A DNA stretch of 64,000 nt. It comes from Apostichopus japonicus. Lineage: Eukaryota > Echinodermata > Holothuroidea > Aspidochirotida > Stichopodidae. Below the pieces are notes generated by a model, which ran no database searches, was not told the DNA's origin, and saw only the letters and a program-made list of their open reading frames with translations. Made by a program: the position numbers and the translations under genes. The stretch spans positions 6,606,501-6,670,500 of the forward strand of contig NC_092568.1 in the NCBI RefSeq assembly GCF_037975245.1, written 5' to 3'. This document shows positions 23,310 to 36,800 of this stretch, one piece after another (position 1 is the stretch's first letter; the number at the start of each line of letters is the position of its first letter).

Positions 23310-24205
23310 TGGTTGCAAGAATTTTCTGCCAAAAATGCCTCTCAGATTGCCGGGAATGGCACTTCCCCAGGTCTTGTTAGTTGCATTTAAACATTCTATA
23401 TTTTGAGATCTCATGTTTTAGAAATGTTAATTTAAAACTTCGAGCCAAAAGTAGATTCGATTGTTTTTTTGCCTGTGAAATCACTTTATATGGGTAGATT
23501 ATAGGATATTACTGTATATTCGATATTTTACACGGGTAATTGAAAGTTATCATATTTTCATAAGTCATAATTCACGTGACGTGGATAGAAATCCACGACA
23601 GATAGTTTTGGTTAATTACAACTAGTGGGTGTACTTGTATGTATAATAATTGTTACGTCAATAACCAGATAAAAAAACACACCAGGGCATTAATTCTGAT
23701 GGTAGCAGAAAAGCCTATATATATGCTGAGGGGAAACCATGTAGGGAATTTAGGTGTAAATTAATTGTTAGATTTGTGTTATTATTTGTTTTACATGCCA
23801 AAACTGTGGGGGACACCAAATGAGTTGATTGGGTTGGCTGTTTAGGGACTGGGCCACGTTCAGCTAGTAGGTATGTTAAAGAAGGCCCTGAGATATGGTT
23901 GAAAAAATAAAAAATGACGATACCGGAAAGGCATTCGCCGAAGGTGCGAGTTATCTAGGCATGCCCCCGGAAAACTTGGCACTTTTAGACATCAGATGGT
24001 GCAATGTGATGCATTTAGAATCCCCTATACAAAGATAGGATCAACTGAGTCAGTGGAAATTCTTCTCGTTCACATATTGGGCGGGGGGGGGGAGGGAATC
24101 TGGTGACTTAAGCCAACTGCCCGCGGAGCGCGCAAATTTGTTTCGCTATTTGTATTGAATGTGAGCTAATGCCAGTGTTATAACTGTCAAGGAAATAATC
24201 CCACA
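23310..24205. repeat. Dispersed repeat, copy A
   Basis: Closely related to 55735-56490 over several hundred bases. Both contain CACCAAATGAG, GGGACTGG, AAGAAGGCCCTGA, GCCGAAGG, TACAAAGATAGGATCAACTG and TTGAATGTGAGCTAATG in the same order and orientation. It is probably a decayed interspersed element; no coding capacity or clear ends. Confidence 0.75.
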
Positions 24206-27200
24206 AAAAAAAAAAAAAAACACATTATAGCATAACGTATACCCTAAGCTTAATTCGTACTATTAAAAACAACACGATTTATTTTCAAAAGAATTAAGGG
24301 GGGGGGGGCAGGTGTGCGGGCCGGTCCCTTGATCCGACCCTGGTGGTGGTGGGTGGGAGAGAGAGGGGGGGGGGGCATACTTCAGCTGTGCGCTCAGTAC
24401 CTCGATGGGATGTCGAGACAAGCACGCGTATAATTAAGGCGTACGACATCAGAGCATCATAATACGTTTGAGCATCTCCCTGCATCTTTTCTCTTCCAAC
24501 ATATAACAATCAAGCGAAAAACTTAACCTTATTTTTAATGTGAGCCACAAGTAACAAACATTGGTGTTTTGTATGTACGAGTTTGGTGGCAAGTTAGTAT
24601 GTAACCAAGGAGCTAGTATAGCTGCCCCCTGGTATTTTATGTATGCATAACTAATACTCAAACTTCTTTAATTCTTCCTCTTTATCTTTACAGCCTCCTG
24701 CTATGCTCATATAAATGTCGCTGAATGTTTTGCGATATTCGATATATAAATCAACTTCATGGCAATGGATCGCTAACTAGTGCGTTGATAAGAAGTATAT
24801 TCCCGAACAAGGGTACGCAGTACGGGAACACAATTTTCCCTTAACATCACCAAACAATGCTGGGAATATCATTTCCAGATATCTAGTTTAGAAGTAACTG
24901 TGTTATGTTTTTTTTTTCAATTTACGACCGACACACTTACACATATTCTGGTACGAGAGTTCAGTGCAATTGTTCGGAGTACTTACTGTATATACCGCTA
25001 GTAATAATCACAATATAGGCTAACGTTAGTAAAGTGCTTAAAGTTAGAATACAGAAGTGATTCATCCACCTCTCACATCGTAAATATAGCAATGCTCGTA
25101 TTAGTCATCTAATACTTTATAAGATACTGATGATGAAGATCACATGAGCCAAACTCACCGTTTCCATTGGTAATCGTTTGTTATCAAAATGTGTTCGAAA
25201 TGTCATTTTTCATGCATTTCCTTTTCACCCGAGGTTTAACTGTTACTGTTAGGCGCAGTGTCGTTTCCCATATTCTGACTATACAGTGAGTGAGGTTAGG
25301 CCTAGCCTAAGTTCTGCGTGCTGTATAGTTAAACATAGCCTTAGTTCAGTCAAATGTAGGTTTTGTGTGGGCTAGAAATACTATGAAGCATTGCCATATT
25401 GAGTATAGGCCTATGTTATGTTTCTCATTAGGCTACATTATGCATGTGTCACTCTTAGTCAAGCCTAACTTGAGCTTAGCCTTAATACTAGTTGAAGTAG
25501 TCAGTACTTTAGCCAACTGGCATTAAGCAAAATCCATCATGTTACCAATTCCATAGGGTTAGTAATGCAAAGAATTGATTAGTGAAGGGAATGGACCAAA
25601 ATTTGCTCCTGGATATCCATTTGCCAATTCCCCTGTCATTACGCTTTAATTTTAAATTAAGAAAATATGCAGTGGGCAGACAGGCCTACGCCCCTAAGCC
25701 AATGTGAATATACCTAGGCTTGTAAGACTGAACAATGGTTTCTTAACCCATTTCTACTGTAATGCTATACATCTGTATAAACTACTGATATCATAAAATA
25801 GCTTTCTAACGTCCAAGACATGCAATGTTTTCACCTCAGTGTTGTCATTTAGTCTTCTCTGAAAAAGTTTTATAACCTGCAAGTGCTCATCCGTTCGGCC
25901 GTAAAAGTGTAACAGTGTAATAAGCAATTGAACAAACTACTCATGTAAAATGTGCTTTGTATCATTTAGGAAGTCCAAACATTTCTAAAAGGACAGTTAT
26001 ATATGGCACTGCAGTATGACACTAGCACTAGGTCTATCCACGAATCCTTATACAAATGTTTGGTCATCACTGAACTTGACATGCTAGCACTCCTGGTGCC
26101 AGTGATTATTATTGAATAGTCAGAAAATCATTGAAATCTTATTCATCCCTCCCTTATTCATTATTGATAAATGTTGAGGTCTGTTGTGTAACAATGTCAA
26201 TGATGTACCAACCACATGGTTCTTGAATCTTGACAGTAGAAATAGTTTCTATGTATTTCTGTTTTGACCTTTAAACTGAATCAGATATTGGTGGGTTCTA
26301 CTTTTGAATGAGTTTGCCACTTTAAGCAAAAGGGCAAGGTTGTAGCAACAATGCATATGATGTAGAAAGATTGCATAGGCGACAGTACACCATTATGTAT
26401 GCCCTTACTGTCCCTGTCGACAGCGACAGTACAGTATGAACATATCATGGTTAAATGGGTGCATTTGATGAAAAGTTTCACAGAAGATAATAGTAATGTA
26501 CTTTCGTCAAATTTTGCACCCAAAAATTTGAATATTGAATCAACAAAGAAGGGATGTCATCAGATGATGACATTATGAAAGAGTTCACATGAATTCTTTT
26601 TTTCCTTTCATTACTTTGAATATACAGTAGATGTAAATCCTTAAAATTTTGCAAAGTGTAAATGGTGGCATGTAGGAAACACCTAAGGAAATCATTCATG
26701 AAATGTTTGGTCACCTCTAATGTATTGTTATTCTGCCATTATCCCCCCTGAACTTTTATTGCGTTAACAAAGCAAATTCTATCCTACCGTTTTTTAGTGT
26801 AAGGTAAAGTGAAGCCTAACCATCTTTGCAGAGTTTGCATGCTTCGTCAGCGAAAATGATTTTACAAAAATGACAATTAATAATGAATTGCGGATATGAT
26901 ATTTTCATATCAGTTGAATCATGGATGTTTAATGCATGAAACTTGGAATATTGTGTTTACTCCTTCTTAAAATTTTTGCAATGTGTGGTAATTTAGTGCT
27001 GTAATATCAATCGTAAGTATAGAAGGAATTTCCACATTTTCATAGTAAGTAGACTGCTAGAGCTGCAGGTATGACTATACACTTGACTGAAGTTTTAGGG
27101 GTTGCTTGAGCATGAACAAGGTGTCATGATATCAATGTTCAAAGAACTTGTTAATTGGCCTAGAAATGAATAAAATAATTAAATGAGCACCACAATCCAC

Positions 27201-27763
27201 ATATTTAGTACTACTTCAAAATTAAGCTACGCACTTTGTAAGCTCAATCCATTCCCAGTGATAAATGAAATGGAAATGCTCCATGAAGTCTGTGATCAAC
27301 CACTCCAGATAGTTTTCTATTCCCCAAAGCTCCAAGTCTAGTTGACGAGCTTATTTGTTAAGACCTAAATAGTCAGATGTACGAAAAATCATGATTTTTT
27401 TTTAGGTCTGCTTAGCCGCATGCGATAAATTGCTCTTCTCACACTCATTTTGGGTGCAGGGCGGCGTGCGTTCACACTTGCACAAAATGTCTAGCTTTTG
27501 GAACAAAGGAAGGATATAATTGATAGAATTTGCAGTTTGATAATGCATATATACAGCTTGTTTCTGAAGCATATGCTCTTTTTTTTAAAGAAAAATTTCA
27601 AGAATGTATACCAAAACTTTTTTCCATCCATTTGCCTGAATTGTTCAGTACTATTTAATGTATTAGAGTGTGTAGTTAAGGCATATTTCCCTGCATAATC
27701 ATTTTGAAATCAAGAACTAACAAGCTTGCATAAATCTTATTCGTGGTCCTACTTCTCCTGCAG
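24206..27763. other. Intergenic upstream of SOS
   Basis: Contains G-run simple sequence at 24298-24310 and 24366-24376. From 25280 to 25500 there are many TAGGCCTA-like words. I see no conserved coding exon. It should include the SOS promoter and one or more noncoding 5' exons, since the first coding exon begins after a splice acceptor at 27763. Confidence 0.45.
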
Positions 27764-27877
27764 GTTTGAGTCAATAGACAAGATATAAAGAGCTGAAGGG
27801 AAGGAATCATTATGAGTGACGGCGAGGATCATCCTTCATCCAGATGGAGGGGTATGCTAGTGGGAGCTTTACAGAAG
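27764..27877 (+). CDS. SOS: SOS coding exon 1 (with 48 bases of 5' UTR)
   Basis: Acceptor TTCTCCTGCAG at 27763; ATG at 27812. It encodes residues 1-22, ending [12 protein letters not shown], which matches vertebrate KWRGLLVPALKK. The in-frame donor is AAG|GCACGT, a GC-type 5' splice site. No GT donor gives the right phase and the right residues. Confidence 0.85.
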
Positions 27878-30800
27878 GCACGTGCATTATTTCAAGAATT
27901 CAAGAAAAAATTTCAAGAATTCAAATTAAGTTATTGTTCTATTTGTTAAAATGGCTGGTAAGGGCTGTACAATGTAACATTTCTTGTCATGGCAATACTT
28001 GAGCACAGAATGTAAAGTTGATGTGTTAGTTACACAACAGAGTCATTTTAGCGATATTTGAAAGTTGATGTGTTTATTGCCTATTATTCAGCCTACAGCA
28101 CTTTCACAATATTCTAGCCTAGCTTCTGGAATCTCAGACTCAAGGTTGAAGTTGCTATAGTCATAATAAAAAGGAAACTAACAGAATTTTAGACTGAAAT
28201 AAATTGGTTTATCAGACAATTCCAAGTTTATGCTCCAAACAAAACTGCTGAAATTTCTGACTTGTTGCATCTAGCTTTGTAAATACTTGGTTTGGTGTGC
28301 TGCACTGTTTGTTAATGAGCTTGTTTACTCTTTGAGCAAGCCTTAGAAAGCTTAAATAGAATGTAAATAGTATGTAAGAATAATGCAATTGGCATAGTGG
28401 TAGATTTTGACTTAGTGAAGGTAAACTATATATTTGGTTGATACTGATAGTGTTCAATATATTGGACTGAATGTTCAATGTTCTCTTGATCAACAGGTTC
28501 AAAGGCAGGTACACAGCTCACTCGCGGCTGAGGGTGATGCCTTAGATTATGTGGAATCTCTAATCATCCAGCTGTTGGAGTCCCTTTGTGCCAATCAGCC
28601 ACATACTGTCAATGACATAGAAGAAAGGATAAAGAAGACTTTTCCTAATCCAATAGACCAGTGGGCTATCAATGATGCCAACACCTCTGTAGAGAGAGGG
28701 AAGAAAAAGTCACCTTTAGTGCTTCCAGTGGACAAAATACATTCATCTTTGAAAGTAAGTTAATATAAGTGTATACAAGTACAAGTATATTTAGGATCAC
28801 CTTGAGGGTTGGGAAATCAGGAGGCTAAGAGTGAATGTTTTCCTTGAATGGGTTCAATAGAAACAAGTATGCCAGTATCTTTCTCTTACAGTTAAATACA
28901 CTTGCTGGGAGGGTAAATTCTGCATTTCTCTGTGAAACTTCATAGCCTCTTCACCAGTCGCATCTCCATAGTCAAAGTCTGGACTAAGATTTATACATCA
29001 GTAGCCGTACTCTTGGCACATTCTTTGCCATCACTATTCTTATCATTTTCTAATAATAGTGATAACATGTTTTGTAGCATTTATGAGATAAATTAATGTT
29101 TTTCTCATAAAATACTGAGAAAGTGTTTTGATTTATAGAAATACTGCTACTACTTAACATGTGAAGTGCTGGTTATATGTTGCTGGTTGGTTTGCCCTAC
29201 CAAGGGAAATGATAAGTTCCAATGACAAATATTACTATACTATCATAATGGCAGATGTATTGAGGATCCCTACGGCAGGTCTCTTCGGATCCTTATGGCA
29301 GAATTGTGTAGGTTCCTTTGAAAGTTTGTATACATTGGGACAGACAGTACAAAGACAACTTTCAAGGGCATCATAATTTTTTCTGAGACTCCTTTTTGAA
29401 TTCATAAAGTGTTAGAAACTTAGTGCTTAAATAAATAAAGTTCACATTGTTTGCTTTGAAGTGTAACTTCTGCCAATAGCTACTGTAAAGCAAAACCATT
29501 AAATTTTTTGAATGAACTAGGATGGTATGTCTAATAATGAGGTCCTTAAGACTGGCAAAGTTTATTCATTGTTAAAAAACTTCTCTAATTTCTACCAATC
29601 TAGCTTTTGCAATATTTTTTAAAATTTGAAGAAATTCTTGGCAATTTCTGTGACAGTATCTTCACAAAAATTGTGCCATCCTGGGACCTATTATGATTCA
29701 GTCTACTTAAAAAGAGCGGAATGCATCTGGAATTCACTTGGATAACCTTCAATGAGTTAAAGTTTTTTGAATACAAACATTACTAGTACAATAATAAAGT
29801 GTTAGAAAGAATACCAGAAGGATATTTCTTTCATTCTTTACATTTGACAATTTAAATAAATATAACAGTGTTTAAAACAAACACAAATGAGGTTTGATAC
29901 TGATGATGTGGATATTTACATCATCATTTGGAAAAAAAAACATGGTAAAATAATGAAAATTCCAAAAGTGTCTTAATAGATCCTTTTGTCATAACTAGGT
30001 CCCTGGACTATACAGCTTGAAACTTGAGGGCCATCACATAAAGTAGTACATTACGAGATACTAAGTAGTAATAACAAGTTCCAATGCAAGTAATGATTTA
30101 GCAGTCTTTATTACAGTCAGCTTTGTTAGTTTGTTATAGTCTTTAATTAGTAACATTGTCATGTCTCTACTACTTTTATTATTCAGTATTAAGCATGGAG
30201 TTTAATTGAAGCAGTTATGGGTTATTTAGGTACCTATATGTATACAGAGAAAGTTATTACTATGAACATGAATTGCTTTCAGAGTTTCAATTGTATGAAC
30301 TGAAACCAAAAATATATAGAGAACTTTCACTGCAGGTTAGACAGGGGATGTACCTATTCATTGAAAATTAATTTTAAGGACATCAAAACTCCTCAAAATT
30401 CTCTGTGTAAAAGCTGTACAAGATACTGTAACTCAGACCAGAAAGGTGAAGTTTTGTAATGAATGGCTTTTCAATTATTGAGTTACTGTATATGTACGTT
30501 TTATCCAACAGAGGTTGCTGCAAGTGTGACATTTGGCTACATGAATAATACAAACTGCCTGTCACTCTCCTACAGACATTTTTAAGTGGAACATAATTAA
30601 CTAAACTTTTGGTGAATTTCCTCTGGTTTGATTCTTTACGCACACATGGAATTGATTATGAAATACAACACTAAACTCTTGTGGTTAGTGACACTGTAGA
30701 CTTCCGGAAACTTCTTTTTCATATTGTTCTTGAAGCATGTATACAAGTATTCAACTTTGGATTTAAACTGGCTGAAATAGTAATTCACATCTGTTTCATT

Positions 30801-33800
30801 GCTAGATATCACCGTTGGTGAGTTCCCAGAAGGTGAATGCTATCATAATATAGACTTTGCAAAGCTGTTTAAGGATGATTTACAGCACAAAATTAATTTT
30901 TAAATGATGTAGACTTTTAAAAACACTGACTATGCAGATTTTCGGTTAAAATAGCTGGATTACATGAAGTTTTAAATTGCAGACCATTAGGTCAGTTCAT
31001 GAAAAGTCAGTATGAAAACATTTAGTATTTTATAGCCTTAAATAATATGTTACAATACATCACTTATTAGTCAAGGGCAAATTTCTGTTGGCTGTCATCC
31101 AAGGGTGTTCTGTTTTTGACTTGAAGTTCAACTCATATGATTGATTGACTTATAAGAATTTATAAAACAACATTGGATAAACATTAATATTTTAGGCCTG
31201 AACTGACTTTCACTGAGGAACAGACTTCATCCTCAAGTTTTGTCTTAGACAAGCATGTTAGATCTTTAAGCATACTTCACTTAAAAGTGGTTCCTACCAA
31301 TCTTCAAATATTTGGTTGTCAGTGTTTGTAGGTTGGATATATCTTGTGTCCTACAGGGTACTGTACTTATTCTGGCAAATGTTATGCCCCTTCCCAAACT
31401 AAAACTTAACATACTGTAACCTTTGGATTTTGTTACATATTGGAGTTGGATCCTTATTATTTAGCTCTCATAACAAAGACATCCTTCAACATTTCCTATA
31501 CAGTAGATGGGCAGTTCTTGCAGGTAGTTTTTATTATCTATTATACTGTATGGTATATATACAGTACACAAAACAATTGTAACATGTAGCACTATCCCCC
31601 TGCTGACCCATTTCTGATTGTACATGTCCTATTCTTTCCAAATATATTAATATTTTTTGACTAATTTGAATTGAATGTACTCAGTTCACGATGAGAATTA
31701 TAAGGGATTGGCTGTGAACCATTTTCATTTTTAAAGGAAGCAATGACCAGTGACATGACATGGTGGACTTACTGTAAGTAGCCATGGTTGCAGCCTTTGG
31801 ATCTGTAGCCAAGTCATTTCAGATGTAGCCTGTGACAGCTGAATAGTGAAGCACTGACAAAGCTTGGATGTACAGTAGACACTAATTCTTACAATGTTGT
31901 CTTATATGCAGCATTCCAATTGTAACATTAGGTATTGCAATCTGAGATACAAGGTATATTGTAAACATTAGTAATATGGAATTTATGGTTCACTTTCCTT
32001 TCTCCTCATGACAATAACTACACTGTTGTTATACCATCACTTGAGGACTTGGATTATAACCTTTTATGGCACTGCCTTCTGTGGTGACCATAGCCTTGTG
32101 GTCTTACATCTCATCTGGCTACCCAAAGTGTCAAAAAAGCAATTCCATTGAAAACATCAAAATATGCCTTACAGTTCATGATGTCATTTGATGTTCTTAG
32201 ATGTTATATGATAACATAACATCAAATAAACAAAATTGACAGTTTGAAGGTAAATGTGACTATAGACTCCAGTGGAATTTGCTTTGTCCATTTGTCTTCC
32301 AAAATACAGGCAGTGATGTCATGAGTCTAAGCCAGTAACGCCTACAGTACATTACCTTTGAGGGAAAAAAAACAGACTCCTTCCAGTCACTTCTCTGTTG
32401 AAATTAAGAGCAGTTTCAAACTTGGTCCTTCAATCTTAAAACTATGTTTCCAAAACCACATCACTCCACTTTTGCATTGACCTCTGTGGGTGATCAGACT
32501 ACAAATGGGTGATCAAGAAACTGCACCCTTTAATCTTCGGTAGTGTGAAAGCACTGTAAATCACAATGGGTAAGAACGCTGATCACAGGTAATGAATTGA
32601 ATTTTTAAATGGCATCCAAAGAAGGTACGGTATGGTATTGTGTTACTGCCAAGAACGTGCAATATAGTTAGGTTACCACCTTAAAAGTTTCACGTAAGAA
32701 ATAACCTTTACATATGGTTGTTTGAAAGTGTGAAAATTGGTAATGTGCAAAGAACTTGTTATATGCATTATCTTGTGTCATGCAGAGACAATTAATTTCA
32801 GAAGATTAGGACTTTCATTGACCGACTACTTAATGCAATTAGGCTGACTTCAACAGCTACCACTGCTCTACCTCCTGTGTCTCTCAAACAAATTGTATAC
32901 ACCATACTATACAAAGAATGAAACTTACCACAAACAATTTAATTGAAACCGGTGTGTGCTTGTTTATAGTAATTGTTGGTTAGAACTTGGAAATGCACTG
33001 AAGGCCTACAGTATGTGATTCATAGATCAAAACAAGATTTGTAGTTTCTAGCTTTCAACCTCACATTCTCATGTTGTGAGGTTTGGTGTCTGTCATTGTT
33101 TCATGTGCAATGCCAGATTGTAAAGGGAATTTACTAACATGTGGCTGTAGGTACCCATCAAAAGTAATGTTCTTCTCAAATTGAAAGACTTGGACGCAAG
33201 TTACATGTTGCTAGTTTGCTTCAAATGTCAGAAAATTCCCATCACTGTCAGGTAATCACTGTAATATACATTGTAATGTTACAGTAGGCTTACAACACTT
33301 AAAGTTACCTTGTTTGCATTGGAAACTCAACATAAAAGATGATAATTAAGAGTTTATCATACAGTGAATTTAGGTGATTCTCTGGCCTCTAAAATTGTCA
33401 AGCCAAAGTCATTCAGAGCTGAAACAAAGTCAAACCTATTGTCTTCCTCTTACATACTGTATTCCTCTGCACATGATGTAAATTAGAGACTTGATGTTGC
33501 AGGCCCTTGCCACAATTGTTTCAAAACATATAGTCATATTAATATAAATAATTTAAAATGTTAAACAGTGATGGAGTCAGACTTGAACTAGAAACAGTTG
33601 GGCTACAGAATAACCAAAATTGCGACAGTTTCTCTGGTGCAATTCAATGATGATATTATGAGAACCAGGTGTATTTGTACAGCAACATATCTCTCAGAGC
33701 ATCTTCACCATAAAGTTTACATGGACTTTGCAAACAAATGACCAAAATTCATATAAGCATTACTATACATTATTTTCTTTCTTTTCAGGAAATGTTGGGT

Positions 33801-36800
33801 TATCGTGTTGATTCCCAGGTATCTCTGTGGTTAGTAGCTGTCCTTGAGTACATCGCTGCTGATATATTAAAGGTATCATTTGATAAGTTCATCATCCGTG
33901 TATTGACTGCCCTACAAAGTAAAACTAGATATCAAGCTGCTGCGTCACAAATTGCATTTACTGTTTTAGCTCAGTGCTGTGTTCTTGTTTTTGCTGTATG
34001 CTAGTGATGGGAATGGGTACCCGGGAACCCATTGCTATCGTTCCCACAAATTCACTAACGTTGTCCTCTATTTTCAGTTACAGTTTTTTATTCCTTGCTG
34101 GAAGCGTGCGTGTGTATGCGCCAGTAATGTCACTAGAGAAAAAAGTTTGTTTCCCAGGGATGCAACCCCCCAAAACTTTGCGTCCCGTAACAAAAGCTTG
34201 CATCCCGATCGAACACCAATTGTGTTTACATACTTTAACTAGTGTAGTTGTAAAGATGCGATCGTATCACTGCCTACGCGTTGACTTTATGCCTGAATAG
34301 GTTCTGGCTCTTGACATAGATTAGCTGGATGAGGAAAGGAATTTTTCGCTGTTGAAGATAGTACGGATGCCATGAGATCCGTAATTTGTGTACTTTGGTG
34401 TTAAAATTGGCATCCAAGGGAATACTATAATCATGTTTGTTTTTATCATATGTAATAAGGAGAACACAAACCTCACATTTAGGCGTATTTATCAGACTGT
34501 GCCAGGTGCTCTTAAAGTTGGATTGTAGCCAAAATTTTGTTGGTACCTGTGGGCCCCCAAATTTCATGTCCACCTCAAATGCATTTTGGAACACATTGTT
34601 CGGCCTCAAATTTGTTGGGCCAAATAATTTTGGGACCAATTAGGCGCAAAATTTGAAATTGCTATCATTCCACAACCTTAAATCAGATTATATTCAAACT
34701 TGGAATACATTTGTTGGTTAACAGCTGATTCATGTGGGCATTAATATTAAGATATTGGGTGATGACATACAACACTTTTATATTGCAATAAACAAGGAAC
34801 CATAGTGACCGTTGGGCTCTTGTTTATTCCTTGCTGGAGGCGAAAAGAGTCTATGTGATGGTGCGTGTGACTGTGTGTACAGTATGTGATACTTAGTTGT
34901 AAACACATGCTCAATAATTTCATGGTGGACTAACATCCTACTTGGTATGTGGATCAGACCTGCTATATACCTTGTTTGTTTTAACTTGTCTATAATCTGT
35001 CCCACTCAGACTTACTTTATACCTTGTTTGTTTAACATGTCAATAATGTCCCACTCCGACAGTTTGCTTTGTACCTTGTCTGTTTTAACATGTCTATAAT
35101 TTGTCCCACTCTGACTTACTTTATACCTTGTTTGTTTAACATGTCTATAATCTGTCCCACTCAGACTTACTTTATACCTTGTTTGTTTAACATGTCTATA
35201 ATCTGTCCCACTCAGACTTTCTTTATACCTTGTTTGTTTAACATGTCTATAATCTGTCCCACTCAGACTTACTTTATACCTTGTTTGTTTAACATGTCAA
35301 TAATGTCCCACTCCGACAGTTTGCTTTGTACCTTGTTTGTTTTAACATGTCTATAATTTGTCCCACTCTGACTTACTTTATACCTTGTTTGTTTAACATG
35401 TCTATAATCTGTCCCACTGTGACTTGCTTTATACCTTGTTTGTTTTACATGTCTATAATCTGTCCCACTCTGACTTGCTTTATACCTTGTTTGTTTAACA
35501 TGTCGATAATCTGTCCCACTCAGACTTGCTTTATACCTTGTTTGTTTAACATGTCTATAATCTGTCCCACTCAGACTTACTTTATACCTTGTTTGTTTAA
35601 CATGTCTATAATCTGTCCCACTCAGACTTGCTTTATACCTTGTTTGTTTAACATGTCTATAATCTGTCCCACTCAGACTTGATTTATACCTTGTTTGTTT
35701 AACATGTCTATAATCTGTCCCACTCAGACTTACTTTATACCTTGTTTGTTTAATGTCTATAATCTGTCCCACTCTGACTTACTTTATACCTTGTTTGTTT
35801 TAACATGTCTATAATCTGCCCCACTCAGACTTGCTTTACACCTTGTTTGTTTAACATGTCTATAATCTGTCCCACTCAGACTTGCTTTATACCTTGTTTG
35901 TTTAACATGTCTATAATCTGTCCCACTCAGACTTACTTTATACCTTGTTTGTTTAACATGTCTATAATCTGTCCCACTCAGACTTGCTTTATACCTTGTT
36001 TGTTTTAACATGTCTATAATCTGTCCCACTCAGACTTGCTTTATATCTTGTTTGTTTAACATGTCTATAGTCTGTCCCACTCAGACTTACTTTATACCTT
36101 GTTTGTTTTAACATGTCTATAATCTGTCCCACTCAGACTTTCTTTATACCTTGTTTGTTTAACATGTCTATAATCTGTCCCACTGAGACTTACTTTATAC
36201 CTTGTTTGTTTTAACATATCTATAATCTGTCCCACTCAGACTTGCTTTATACCTTGTTTGTTTAACATGTCTATAATCTGTCCCACTCAGACTTGCTTTA
36301 TACCTTGTTTGTTTAACATGTCTATAATCTGTCCCACTCAGACTTGCTTTATACCTTGTTTGTTTAACATGTCTATAGTCTGTCCCACTCAGACTTGCTT
36401 TACACCTTGTTTGTTTTAACATGTCTATAGTCTGTCCCACTCAGTTCACCTGCATGGCACAAAACAACTTTGACACTTACAGGCTAGTCTAAATGTCTAG
36501 GTAGGTTGCATGGGAAATGATGACACAGCTGTACATGTGATCGTTCTTTCATGTCACTTGGCTTTTAAACTGGCCTACAAAACATTTATTTGGGATTATT
36601 ACAGCTATGCTCCAACACTCTCTATTACTGTAAAAAAATGCAATCACATTTAATGTTTGATTCATAAATTAGTATGTATGTATTTTTTTTACTCTTTCTC
36701 AGTTGGCAGGGAACTATGTCAAGAATATTGGTCATACTGTCATCTCTTGTCAAGATATCAAAGTGGCCATGTGTGCAGACAAGGTAATTTAAACTGATGA

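Noticed and set aside
34004-34060. Possible hAT TIR (CTAGTGATGGGAATGGGTAC and palindromic AATGGGT...ACCCATT)
   Set aside because: No matching right end or target duplication was found within the surrounding intron; too weak to call.
35269-36440. Minus-strand frames with [11 protein letters not shown] repeats and plus-strand [14 protein letters not shown] repeats
   Set aside because: 51-bp minisatellite in SOS intron 3, open on both strands only because of its period.
34961-36444. CRISPR array
   Set aside because: Units are contiguous without unique spacers, in a spliced eukaryotic gene; it is a minisatellite.
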